Origin: Lachnospira pectinoschiza
GTDB taxonomy: Bacteria; Bacillota; Clostridia; Lachnospirales; Lachnospiraceae
Direction: 5' to 3'
Assembly: GCF_020564355.1 (NCBI RefSeq)
Contig: NZ_JAJCRR010000002.1
Coordinates: 555,151 to 619,150, forward strand
DNA length: 64,000 bases
In this document: in pieces, positions 35,162 through 42,940 of the stretch
Numbering within the stretch: the stretch's first letter is position 1
Layout of the letters: each line of letters begins with the position of its first letter
The notes under the pieces: model-generated
Told to the model about the DNA's origin: nothing
The model's database searches: none
What the model saw: the letters and a program-made list of their open reading frames with translations, nothing else
Translations under genes and position numbers: made by a program

Positions 35162-35782
35162 ATGGCATATGGCAGAATTACAAAAAAGCAGACTGAAATA
35201 TTAGAATATATTAAGTCCCAGATTTTAAATAAGGGCTATCCGCCATCAGTACGTGATATCTGTACGGCAGTCAATTTAAAGTCGACTTCTTCTGTACATG
35301 CACATCTGGAAACCCTGGAAAAGAATGGATATATCCGCAGAGACCCTACAAAGCCGCGTGCGATTGAGATTATAGATGATAATTTTAACCTGACAAGACG
35401 TGAAGTTGTCAATGTTCCTTTAATAGGACAGGTTGCTGCCGGACAGCCGCTCTTAGCTGTTGAAAATATTACAGGTTATTTTCCGATTCCGGCGGAATTT
35501 ATTCCGAAAGAAGAAGTCTTTATGTTAAATGTCAAGGGGGAAAGTATGGTAAATGCCGGTATTTATGACGGCGACCAGATTATTGTTAAGCAGCAGTCTA
35601 CCGCATCTAATGGAGAAATTGTTGTTGCGCTTGTAGATGACTCTGCTACTGTAAAGCGTTTCTACAAGGAAAACGGACATATCCGCTTACAGCCGGAGAA
35701 TGATTTTATGGAACCTATTATTGTAGATTCCTGCGAAATTATCGGAAAAGTCATCGGATTAATCCGTATCAATATTGATTAA
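35162..35782 (+). CDS. lexA: SOS repressor LexA
   Basis: LexA represses SOS genes until RecA* stimulates self-cleavage. An N-terminal winged helix (K-K-Q-T-E-I-L-E-Y-I...S-V-R-D-I-C) is followed by the cleavage site A-G in Q-V-A-A-G-Q, the catalytic Ser in K-G-E-S-M, and the Lys in A-T-V-K-R-F. I start at 35162 (MAYGRITKKQ), with TGGAGG upstream and 206 residues; the 253-residue frame would run through the operators. Confidence 0.97.
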   Translation: MAYGRITKKQTEILEYIKSQILNKGYPPSVRDICTAVNLKSTSSVHAHLETLEKNGYIRRDPTKPRAIEIIDDNFNLTRREVVNVPLIGQVAAGQPLLAVENITGYFPIPAEFIPKEEVFMLNVKGESMVNAGIYDGDQIIVKQQSTASNGEIVVALVDDSATVKRFYKENGHIRLQPENDFMEPIIVDSCEIIGKVIGLIRINID

Positions 35783-35826
35783 AAAACAGACACCCATCTA
35801 CAATAAAGTGGATAGGTGTCTGTTTT
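35781..35826. terminator. Bidirectional terminator between lexA and asparaginase gene
   Basis: The ACAGACACC-CATCTAC / GTGGATAGGTGTCTGT stem is flanked by AAAAAA on the left and TTTT on the right, so it can stop the two convergent transcripts. Confidence 0.92.
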
Positions 35827-35846
35827 GCGTTAACCTGTCTTCATGT

Positions 35847-36863
35847 TTAATAACTTCTATCTGCAAAATATGGTGTTTCCATGTATCTTTTAATATCGTC
35901 AATCTGCTCATAATGTGCAAGCGCCCACATCAGCTTCATCACAACCGCTTCTGTCGTCATATCTGCAGCAACAATAACCTTCTGCCGTCCAAGAGTCTGC
36001 CCAACCTCATAGATACTCAGGTCAATTCCCTCGTAAATGCATTGCGTTGTAATGACAACTGCGACTCCGGCCTCAATCAGTTCATGTATCTTTGACACGA
36101 TATCCTCATCAACATTCGGAATTCCGCCGATACCAAAGCTTTCAATAATAACACCCTTATACTGTGTGCGGATAAAATCAAATAGCTCTGTTCCGATTCC
36201 CGGAAAGATTTTCAATACAAAAATATCCCGGCAGACCTTTGTATCTATTGCAAAATCACCGGTTATTTCCTCACTTAATTTATCCAGATGCCCGGAATAA
36301 GTAAGCAGCTGATTATACGTAATTTTGCCCAGTTTAATCTCAGCAATCACCGGAAAATTAATACTTTTAAACGCATCGGAGCTTCTTGTTTTAATCTTCA
36401 TGGCATGTGTACCGTTGATTACAATTCCGTCAAATGCAACATACACACCGCGGATACCCTCACACGCAAAACGAATCGCATCGGAGAGATTCTTTTTGGC
36501 ATCGGTATACAATGCCTCTATCGGAATCTGTGAACCGGTAAACACCACCGGCTTTGCAAGATTTTTTAACATATACGTAATGCCTGCCGCACTGTATGCC
36601 ATGGTATCCGTACCGTGTGCAATAACAAAACCGTCATATGCATCATAATTCTGTGCTATCGTTTCCGCAATCCGCGCCATCAGCTTCGGATTCATATTGG
36701 TACTGTCCACCCTCATCACGGAAATGCCCTCCAGATGACAGATAGACTCAATTTCCGGAATATAAGTAAGCAGTGTTTTTACATCAATCGACGGTGTCAG
36801 CCCCTCTGATGATTCAGAAGACGCGATTGTTCCGCCTGTCGCAATTAATAATATTTTCTTCAT
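35847..36863 (-). CDS. ansA: Type I L-asparaginase
   Basis: This 338-residue asparaginase hydrolyses asparagine to aspartate and ammonia, probably in the cytosol as no signal peptide is seen. The N-terminal nucleophile motif is A-T-G-G-T-I-A-S and the second threonine motif is H-G-T-D-T-M-A-Y-S-A near 90. The N terminus differs from periplasmic type II enzymes. The start is preceded by a GCCGTTTAACGGC hairpin and GGATTGGGGAC. It probably shares a transcript with the upstream NhaC-type gene. Confidence 0.93.
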   Translation of the reverse strand: MKKILLIATGGTIASSESSEGLTPSIDVKTLLTYIPEIESICHLEGISVMRVDSTNMNPKLMARIAETIAQNYDAYDGFVIAHGTDTMAYSAAGITYMLKNLAKPVVFTGSQIPIEALYTDAKKNLSDAIRFACEGIRGVYVAFDGIVINGTHAMKIKTRSSDAFKSINFPVIAEIKLGKITYNQLLTYSGHLDKLSEEITGDFAIDTKVCRDIFVLKIFPGIGTELFDFIRTQYKGVIIESFGIGGIPNVDEDIVSKIHELIEAGVAVVITTQCIYEGIDLSIYEVGQTLGRQKVIVAADMTTEAVVMKLMWALAHYEQIDDIKRYMETPYFADRSY

Positions 36864-36867
36864 ATAG

Positions 36868-36890
36868 TCCCCAATCCGCCGTTAAACGGC
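36868..36890 (-). promoter_or_regulatory. Start-proximal hairpin plus ribosome site of ansA
   Basis: The hairpin GCCGTT-T-AACGGC is directly followed by GGATTGGGGAC and the ATG, the same layout as at 3130, 11174, 45485 and 48971. Confidence 0.5.
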
Positions 36891-38258
36891 ATTTTTATTT
36901 TTCCACATAAACAGACCTGTAAAACCGAAAATTATCGCCAATGCAATGCATGAAAATGAAAGCCACATATACGGTAAATACTCAAATGTCGCAACACCAA
37001 GAATTGTTGCCATATAAATACCGTTGTCACTCCACGGAATCATTCCGGCTGTCAGCGTACCGCCAATTTCAGCATTTCTTGAAAGAACCCGTCGGCTGTA
37101 ACCCATTTCGTCATACTTTTCCGCCATGATTTTCGGTGTAAGGACCAGTGAAACATACATTGCACTGCCAAGCAGACAACCTAAAAATCCAACAATAATC
37201 GTAAATACGGTCAGCGTTCCACCATTGTTGATATGTTGATAAACCTTTCCGGCGATTGCCTTAATAATACCAATCCGGTCAAGTAATCCGCCAAATCCAA
37301 GCCCCAGAATAATAATTGCCACCGACCACAGCATACTGTTCATGCCGCCACGTGAAAGCAGTGAATCAATAAATTCGATTCCCGTATTCATTTCAAGCTG
37401 TACCCATGCTGTAGAAATGGCCTTTACCGGAGTCAATCCCTGAAATATAATGCCCCATACAATTCCAAGTCCCGCACCAAATGAAATAACCGGCAGGGAC
37501 GGCATTTTGAGTATCAGTAAAATAATAACAACCAGCATTGGCACAAATGCGAATAAACTGATATGAAAATTTTCCTGAAGTGCTGCCATAACGCTATTGA
37601 CCTGTGTCATATCCGCACTGCCGCCGCCCAGGCGGAAACCAAGAACCGTAAATGCAATGCCTGTAATACCAAATGCACTTAATGATACCGGCAAAATACC
37701 GCGTACATGGTCAATAACATCAATATCCGCCATTGCCGCAGACAATACGCAGCTGTCTGAAAGCGGTGAAAGCTTGTCACCGAAATAAGCACCGGACAAT
37801 ACGGCTCCGGCTGTTATTGGTGCCGGAATTCCAAGCGCTGAACCGATACCCATCATGGCAATACCGGATGTTCCGACTGTTCCCCATGAAGTACCGGTTG
37901 CAATCGATGTAATACTGCAAAGAATCAATGTTGCCAGTAAAAAGATAGACGGATGTATTACTTTTAGACCGTAATAAATCAGACTGGGTACAATTCCGCC
38001 GGAAATCCACGTTCCGACCAGCGCGCCGACCGCCAGCAGGATTAAAATAGCGCTCATGCCGTCATAAATGCCTTTCGTGACCGCATGTTCCATTTCCTGA
38101 TAGGAAAATCCATTTCTTTTGCCAACAGCCATTGCAAGAAACCAGGCTGCAAAAAGTGCAAGATGTATCTCGATGCCAGACTGATTGCATAAAAATGCCA
38201 AGGCAAGAAAGCCGCCTAATACAATAACTGCCTGTAATAAAGTGGTTTGTCTTTTCAT
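36882..38258 (-). CDS. nhaC: NhaC-family Na+/H+ antiporter
   Basis: This polytopic membrane protein of 458 residues has about 11-12 helices. The NhaC signatures are T-G-T-S-W-G-T-V-G-T, G-A-V-L-S-G-A-Y-F-G-D-K-L-S-P-L-S-D-S and the C-terminal W-S-D-N-G-I-Y. It exchanges sodium (or coupled solutes, as some paralogues swap malate/lactate) for protons. Next to asparaginase it might serve amino acid/ion homeostasis, which is inference from position. Confidence 0.9.
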   Translation of the reverse strand: MKRQTTLLQAVIVLGGFLALAFLCNQSGIEIHLALFAAWFLAMAVGKRNGFSYQEMEHAVTKGIYDGMSAILILLAVGALVGTWISGGIVPSLIYYGLKVIHPSIFLLATLILCSITSIATGTSWGTVGTSGIAMMGIGSALGIPAPITAGAVLSGAYFGDKLSPLSDSCVLSAAMADIDVIDHVRGILPVSLSAFGITGIAFTVLGFRLGGGSADMTQVNSVMAALQENFHISLFAFVPMLVVIILLILKMPSLPVISFGAGLGIVWGIIFQGLTPVKAISTAWVQLEMNTGIEFIDSLLSRGGMNSMLWSVAIIILGLGFGGLLDRIGIIKAIAGKVYQHINNGGTLTVFTIIVGFLGCLLGSAMYVSLVLTPKIMAEKYDEMGYSRRVLSRNAEIGGTLTAGMIPWSDNGIYMATILGVATFEYLPYMWLSFSCIALAIIFGFTGLFMWKNKNAV

Positions 38259-38324
38259 GATTATGATTCTCCATTCTCCTACGGGTAATATATCTTACAC
38301 GTATGCTTTTACTTGAGTAGATGT

Positions 38325-38353
38325 ATCATATCATTGAATTCCGTCAAAATCAA
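38325..38353 (-). promoter_or_regulatory. Sigma-A promoter of nhaC
   Basis: On the minus strand, TTGATT (38353-38348) and TATGAT (38330-38325) are separated by 17 nt, about 65 nt before the ATG. Confidence 0.6.
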
Positions 38354-38417
38354 TCAAAATACTTTATTTTTATTTTCCAATTTTTGCTTAATATATTATC
38401 AATATTCGACCGTAATT

Positions 38418-38523
38418 GTGAACTACCCATTGTCTTAAGCCAATGGGCTTCCTGCTTCATCGACCTCGTAACCTACTATCTCCACAGGCGTTAATTTGGG
38501 CAGTCCCTGCCCTATATATTTCT
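38418..38523 (-). ncRNA. Probable omega-RNA (TnpB guide RNA) scaffold at the right end
   Basis: Downstream of tnpB the minus strand has a perfect GGGCAG-GGA-CTGCCC hairpin (38512-38498), then GAAGCAGGAAGCCC and a CCCATTG/CAATGGG stem, ending GGGTAGTTCAC. In IS200/IS605 elements the right end is transcribed as the scaffold, and the guide is read from flanking DNA, here starting AATTACGGTCGAATAT. Boundaries and activity are inferred. Confidence 0.65.
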
Positions 38524-39627
38524 TTATGCTATTTGTCTTAATCCTTCTGTCAGTATATTTTTCGCGGCATTGATATCCCTGTCATGTTCTGCTCCGCATT
38601 TCGGACATATCCATGTCCTCACTGACAAATTTTTTGTATCTGGATTCTGATACCCGCAAACAGAACATAATTGACTACTAGCATAAAATGTATCTATTTT
38701 GATGTATTTCCTGCCATTCCATTTTGCCTTATACTCTAACTGTCTTGTCAGCTCATACCATGATACATCACTTATGACTTTTGCCAGATGATGATTTTTT
38801 ACCATGTTTTTTATCTGTAAATTTTCTGAAACTATCACTTGGTTTTCGCTGATAATCTCATGTGAAACTTTATGTAGATAATCTTTTCTTATATTCCTTA
38901 TTTTCTCATGGCATAATGCTATCTTTTTCTTTGTTTTATAATAGTTCTTACTTCTCTTTCCTTTATGTGACAGTTGCCTTTGCAGCTTTACAAGCTGTTT
39001 CTCGTATTTTTTTATAATTTTTAGATTCTCATATACTTTCCCATCGGAAGTAATACATAAATCTTTAATTCCTAAATCGATTCCTATGTTATGATTTGTA
39101 TGTGCCAGTTCCTTATGCTCCGTTTCTACAAGTATGGACACATAGTATTTTCCACTGGAAACCTGCGAAACAGTCACTGACTTAATCTGCCCACTATATT
39201 CCCTGTGTAACCTTGCTTTTACCGCTTTTAATTTTGGCAATTTTATCTTCCCTGTCTCAAAATCTACCGCAATATTTCCATTTGTGAAGTTTGTTGTGTA
39301 TGATTTATGGCTATCGTGTTTGCTCTTGAATTTCGGATATCCTGCATGCTCCTTAAAGAATTTTTGATATGCAGCGTCCATGTTATAGATTGCGTTGGTC
39401 AGAGCAAATTTATCTATTTCTTTTAACCATTCATAGTCTTTCTTTAATTCTCTGTTACAGTAATTATTACAATCCGTTTTACTAACTGACTTTTTCTCTT
39501 TCTCGTATATTTCTTTCCGATATGCCAATGTCTGATTGTAAACAAAACGGCAACAGCCAAATGTTTTTGCAATCTGAATTCTTTGTTCACTATTAGGATA
39601 TATCCTGTATTTATATGCTTTTAACAC
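38524..39627 (-). CDS. tnpB: TnpB RNA-guided nuclease (IS605 OrfB)
   Basis: This is a 367-residue TnpB. The N-terminal helix-turn-helix segment K-A-Y-K-Y-R-I-Y-P-N is present. The RuvC nuclease residues are in G-I-D-L-G (Asp), V-S-E-N-L (Glu) and D-R-D-I-N-A-A-K-N (Asp), with a C-x2-C...C-x2-C zinc finger in between. I start at GTG 39627 (VLKAYKYR, GGAAGG upstream), 17 nt after the tnpA stop; a longer frame to 39780 would run into tnpA. The enzyme should cut the empty donor site under omega-RNA guidance and so retain the element. Confidence 0.93.
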   Translation of the reverse strand: MLKAYKYRIYPNSEQRIQIAKTFGCCRFVYNQTLAYRKEIYEKEKKSVSKTDCNNYCNRELKKDYEWLKEIDKFALTNAIYNMDAAYQKFFKEHAGYPKFKSKHDSHKSYTTNFTNGNIAVDFETGKIKLPKLKAVKARLHREYSGQIKSVTVSQVSSGKYYVSILVETEHKELAHTNHNIGIDLGIKDLCITSDGKVYENLKIIKKYEKQLVKLQRQLSHKGKRSKNYYKTKKKIALCHEKIRNIRKDYLHKVSHEIISENQVIVSENLQIKNMVKNHHLAKVISDVSWYELTRQLEYKAKWNGRKYIKIDTFYASSQLCSVCGYQNPDTKNLSVRTWICPKCGAEHDRDINAAKNILTEGLRQIA

Positions 39628-39644
39628 CCACTGTCGCCACCTTC

Positions 39645-40043
39645 CTACCCTTGATTTTCTATATATTTTCTCAACATCTCTTCTGAAACATTTCCTACAC
39701 TGCAGACAAAATATCCGTCCGTCCAAAAAGTATGTTCTTTCCAGAAATGTTTTCGTAGATAATCCGGATATCTTTTCCAAATATGATATGTTGTATAACT
39801 CTTCATCAGATTTACTATTTTACTAATAGACATTGTTGGTTCTGTTTCTATCATGTAATGAATATGATCTTTATCTGTCTCTATATATCTGATAATGACT
39901 TTATGCTTTTGACATATCTCATAAGAAAACTGCTTTATATCATCTGATATTTGTTTTGACATCAGCAATTTCTTTCTATACTTGCATACGAAAATAATAT
40001 GATACTGTAACAAATATTTGTGTCTGTTTTTTGATTTCCACAT
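39645..40043 (-). CDS. tnpA: IS200/IS605 Y1 transposase TnpA
   Basis: This HUH single-strand transposase has the metal-binding H-I-H in K-D-H-I-H-Y-M, the G-Y-F-V-C-S-V-G segment, and the C-terminal helix S-E-E-M-L-R-K-Y-I-E-N-Q with the nucleophile Tyr. I start at M-W-K-S-K-N-R (40043), about 132 residues, the family length; the upstream 30 codons of the open frame are the left-end hairpin region and not protein. Confidence 0.92.
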   Translation of the reverse strand: MWKSKNRHKYLLQYHIIFVCKYRKKLLMSKQISDDIKQFSYEICQKHKVIIRYIETDKDHIHYMIETEPTMSISKIVNLMKSYTTYHIWKRYPDYLRKHFWKEHTFWTDGYFVCSVGNVSEEMLRKYIENQG

Positions 40044-40203
40044 TCCCATAACGCAAGCATAGCACAAACCTCCGCTTCCGGCTAGCTTAACCCACCGTCT
40101 AAAGCTAGTGGGATTGCGGTAGCCCTCTTTCAATATTATTAAGTAAATTTATAAATCAGTTTATTTTTTAATCAATCTCATTTACTTTTTTCCAACACTG
40201 CCG

Positions 40204-40636
40204 CTACTTCTCTTTGCTCTTTTCCGTGACATCGGCTATCTGCTCTATTGTGTAGCCTTTTTCGTTCATACTGATGATAAACTTAATCTCACGCTGTTCC
40301 CATGCTTCTTCTGCCGCACTTTCTACAAGGCTTTCTCCTAATCCGCTCACTTTCCTCACATCCTTTCTCAATTCATTTTTCGCTTCAATGTTATATTCTG
40401 ATTCTATGATACTGATTTTCTCATCTGCCGTCAACTCATTTGTAAATAATGCCCCCAACAGCCTGTGCAGTTTATTTTTCTCTGTATAGGGTGGTAAGTT
40501 TTTTGCAAGTCCCAGTAAAATAATGTACAAGAATACTTGCCAGTATGATTTTGTGTGCCAATACCTGTTTTACACTTTCATCGTACTGTTCCATTCCCTG
40601 CACTGCACGCACAGTTTTTTTCAATTCTTCGTTCAA
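40204..40636 (-). pseudogene. Decayed Rpn-family nuclease (PD-(D/E)XK) gene
   Basis: A TTG start at 40636 after GGGGGAG opens N-E-E-L-K-K-T-V-R-A-V-Q-G-M, the usual beginning of a C-terminal Rpn/transposase-like segment. After I-L-V-H the frame shifts, and the remaining codons (40530-40204) encode the late part ending M-N-E-K-G-Y-T-I-E-Q-I-A-D-V. The central portion is absent, so an internal deletion with frame loss is inferred. It lies beside the IS element and the intact Rpn gene at 41442. Confidence 0.65.
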
Positions 40637-40743
40637 TCTTTCTCCCCCTTTATTCGATTTTCGATTTCATACTGGAAAATTGGAATTGAGTTATTCCTAA
40701 GATACAAATGTAAACACATATTAAATATATATGATATAGATAT

Positions 40744-40797
40744 GCATTTGCATTTGCATTTGCATTTGCATTTGCATTTGCATTTGCATTTGCATTT
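40744..40797. repeat. Hexanucleotide tandem repeat (GCATTT)9
   Basis: Nine perfect copies of GCATTT (AAATGC on the minus strand) lie just upstream of the decayed Rpn gene. Period six keeps every reading frame open, which creates false open frames of alternating two-residue units. Copy number is likely to vary by slippage. The surrounding gap 40637-40929 shows no gene. Confidence 0.95.
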
Positions 40798-40929
40798 GCC
40801 AAGCCCTGAGCCTAATATCAGCAAAGGCTTCATAGATGTATGTTTTTTGTAGTTGTTTTTGCCTTACGGTATATGTATCATAACATATCCGTCTATATTT
40901 TGCAAGTGTTTCTTTATTTTTTATTATAT

Positions 40930-40976
40930 ACAAAAAGTCCCTCAGGCGGACTCTGAACGTCTGCCCAAGGGAACTA
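40930..40976 (-). terminator. Terminator of the flagellin fragment
   Basis: On the minus strand AGTTCCCTTGGGCAGAC pairs with GTCCGCCTGAGGGACT, followed by TTTTTG. It resembles the terminator of the complete flagellin gene, so it was duplicated with the coding end. Confidence 0.85.
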
Positions 40977-40997
40977 AGATTATTACGATAATCCAAA

Positions 40998-41441
40998 TTA
41001 CTGAAGAAGTGAAAGAACACCCTGATTCTGCTGATTAGCCTGTGCAAGCATAGACTGACCTGCCTGCATAAGAATGTTGTTCTTTGAGTAACTAACCATT
41101 TCTTCAGTCATATCTGTATCACGGATACGTGATTCAGCGGATGTTGTATTTTCAACAACGTTGTCAAGGTTAGAAATTGTATGCTCCAGACGGTTCTGGA
41201 CAGCACCTAATGCGGAACGCTGCTTAGAAACCTGCTTGATTGCATCGCTGATTGTATCAACTGCCTTATCAGCATTTGTTGAATCTGAACCGGTTACCTT
41301 AATTCCATCTACACCAATAGACTTTGCACTCATAGAATCCATTGTTACAGAAATCTTATTTTCACTCGTCGTATCTGCCCCTATCTGGAAGCTTAACAGT
41401 AATGCTTTAGAGCCGTTACTTAATGCTGTTTCACCTGATGC
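40998..41441 (-). pseudogene. Flagellin gene fragment (3' end only)
   Basis: The frame encodes the flagellin C-terminal D1/D0 region: L-L-L-S-F-Q-I-G-A-D-T-T-S-E-N-K followed by about 114 residues nearly identical to the complete flagellin at 42941, ending N-Q-Q-N-Q-G-V-L-S-L-L-Q. There is no N-terminal half, start site or promoter. The homology begins directly after the stop codon of the Rpn gene at 41442 and lies in the same frame as it. It could be a deletion relic or a silent donor for gene conversion with the intact gene. Confidence 0.9.
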
Positions 41442-42482
41442 TTATTTTTCTTCTTTTGATATACTTTGCGCCAGTTTTTCTACGGTTTCCTGTGGCAATT
41501 CAGCTAATTCTGCGACAGATTTTATGTCATTCCCCATATTAAGAAGTTTTGTGGCAATCTGAATTTTGGTTCGTTCTTCACCGATTCGAATTCCACTGGC
41601 TTCACCTTCGCGGCGCCCCTCCGCACGTCCGCGGTTTAAGATATCTTTTGCTTCATAGTTTAATACTTTTCCACCCATTGTCCGGCTCACCCCTTTCGCA
41701 ACATTTTTATATTTAACAGCAAGATGTTCTATGACTTTACGTGACATATCAAGAATAGCAGCTTTGGCATATCTGTTCAAGTCACCCATCTGGCAGGCGA
41801 TTTCAAGCCGTTCCCTAATTGAAGCATATTCTGCTTCCAGCTGCTTTAACTTTTTCTTGTTTTCTTCCAGTTCTTTAAAATCCTTCTCATATGCAAAAAT
41901 ATGAAACGGTATCAGAAAAAACAGTTTCCTTTCAAACAATTCATGAATCGTATAACGTTTTACCTTTAATACCGGCACGGTATAGGATACCCTTCCGCCC
42001 GGAGTTAAGACTTTAACCGTCATTTCTTCCGGCGTATTTTTAGTATGTCTAAGCGACACAATTGCTGAATCTGGGAATTGTACTGTCAAAATATTTGATG
42101 TAAACTCTCTGTTTTCTAATGCAAGCTGTGTATCATACTCAAACATTCGTACAATCATACTGCCGTCCTCGGTACTCTGACATTCAATGTGATATCGTTT
42201 GCGCTGTGCTGTATTACAGCCGACAGAGCCGCCGTAAAGCTGATTTTTTAGTACCTGTGGCATCGATGTTTCTTCACTACTGATAATTTCAAAGCTGGAA
42301 TCCGTAATCCGTTCCTGCTCACTACCGTCCGGCATTTTAATAAAATGCTCATTTTGCAGCAGGCAGATGGTTTCTTTTCCGGTGTAGTGCGTATGAAAAA
42401 TTTCATTGACAACCGGAATCATTAACTCCGTACAGTCGGTTAAAAGTGTACGGAATACATCATCGTAAGGTGTATTATCCAT
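41442..42482 (-). CDS. Rpn-like PD-(D/E)XK nuclease family protein
   Basis: This 346-residue protein belongs to the transposase-like nuclease family often annotated as Rpn or 'PD-(D/E)XK nuclease family transposase' in Lachnospiraceae. It opens D-D-V-F-R-T-L-L-T-D, and the nuclease core is R-Y-H-I-E-C-Q-S (E-x-Q). A coiled coil (about 205-235) and R-x-E-G-R-R-E-G-E segment follow, with a C-terminal helix pair L-N-M-G-x-D-I-K-S-V-A-E-L. Related Rpn proteins of E. coli promote recA-independent recombination. The ribosome site is GAAAGGAA, and a TATAAT lies upstream. Its 3' end abuts a flagellin fragment. Confidence 0.75.
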   Translation of the reverse strand: MDNTPYDDVFRTLLTDCTELMIPVVNEIFHTHYTGKETICLLQNEHFIKMPDGSEQERITDSSFEIISSEETSMPQVLKNQLYGGSVGCNTAQRKRYHIECQSTEDGSMIVRMFEYDTQLALENREFTSNILTVQFPDSAIVSLRHTKNTPEEMTVKVLTPGGRVSYTVPVLKVKRYTIHELFERKLFFLIPFHIFAYEKDFKELEENKKKLKQLEAEYASIRERLEIACQMGDLNRYAKAAILDMSRKVIEHLAVKYKNVAKGVSRTMGGKVLNYEAKDILNRGRAEGRREGEASGIRIGEERTKIQIATKLLNMGNDIKSVAELAELPQETVEKLAQSISKEEK

Positions 42483-42855
42483 GCATTGGTTCCTTTCTTT
42501 TATTATACTGGACTTGTGGGATTGTCGACAAGCATTTTGACAAATTTTCTAAAATTTTCAAATCTTTTGGAATGAAAACGGATTATAATAGGGTCTAAAT
42601 AAATCCATAAGGACATTTCAGAATCCGCAGTAAATTCCAAAAAACGTGATAGAAAATACAGACGAAATCTAAATATTTAGATTTCAAATATAAATCAGAC
42701 TTTAAACACATAATCTTTATAAAAAGCCGTGCTTAAATTCGTTCTTAGAATATATTCTATTGAAATAATAACATAATATCATTTATATTGCAATAGTAAA
42801 TTGCATCAATAATATACTTTTTATTATATATTTTTATAATTACTGTTCATAATAG
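42483..42855. other. AT-rich gap without a gene
   Basis: I see no coding region. Near 42505 on the minus strand there is a TATAAT with TTGTCG 18 nt upstream, a plausible promoter for the Rpn gene. The rest is AT-rich sequence with no similarity that I can see to the missing 5' part of the truncated flagellin. Confidence 0.5.
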
Positions 42856-42902
42856 CAAAAAAGACCCTTTGGCAGGCTTGAACCGTCTGCCAAAAGGTCT
42901 AA
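42856..42902 (-). terminator. Terminator of flagellin
   Basis: A strong stem AGACCTTTTGGCAG / CTGCCAAAGGGTCT with an 11-nt loop is followed by TTTTTTG. Confidence 0.95.
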
Positions 42903-42940
42903 AATCTCTAAAATAATTTAAATCATTAAGATAACTTAAA

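Larger units (their letters stand above)
38418..40130 (-). mobile_element. IS200/IS605-family element (tnpA + tnpB)
   Basis: Y1 transposase and TnpB genes lie in the same orientation, 17 nt apart, flanked by subterminal hairpins: CCCAC...GTGGG at 40091-40112 on the left and CCCATTG...CAATGGG at 38426-38447 on the right. No terminal inverted repeats are expected for this family. I place the right end at GTTCAC (38423-38418) and the left end near the AGAGGGCT string at 40130; both ends are estimates. Both genes look intact. Confidence 0.88.

Noticed and set aside
39628..39780. Longer N terminus for TnpB
   Set aside because: It overlaps the end of tnpA, and the family begins at K-A-Y-K-Y-R-I-Y-P; GTG 39627 has its own ribosome site.
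40744..40797. CRISPR array
   Set aside because: Period of six with no spacers; it is a simple tandem repeat.
40633..41047. Open frames made of alternating two-residue units across the hexamer array
   Set aside because: They arise only because a 6-bp repeat cannot contain a stop; there is no ribosome site or conserved protein.
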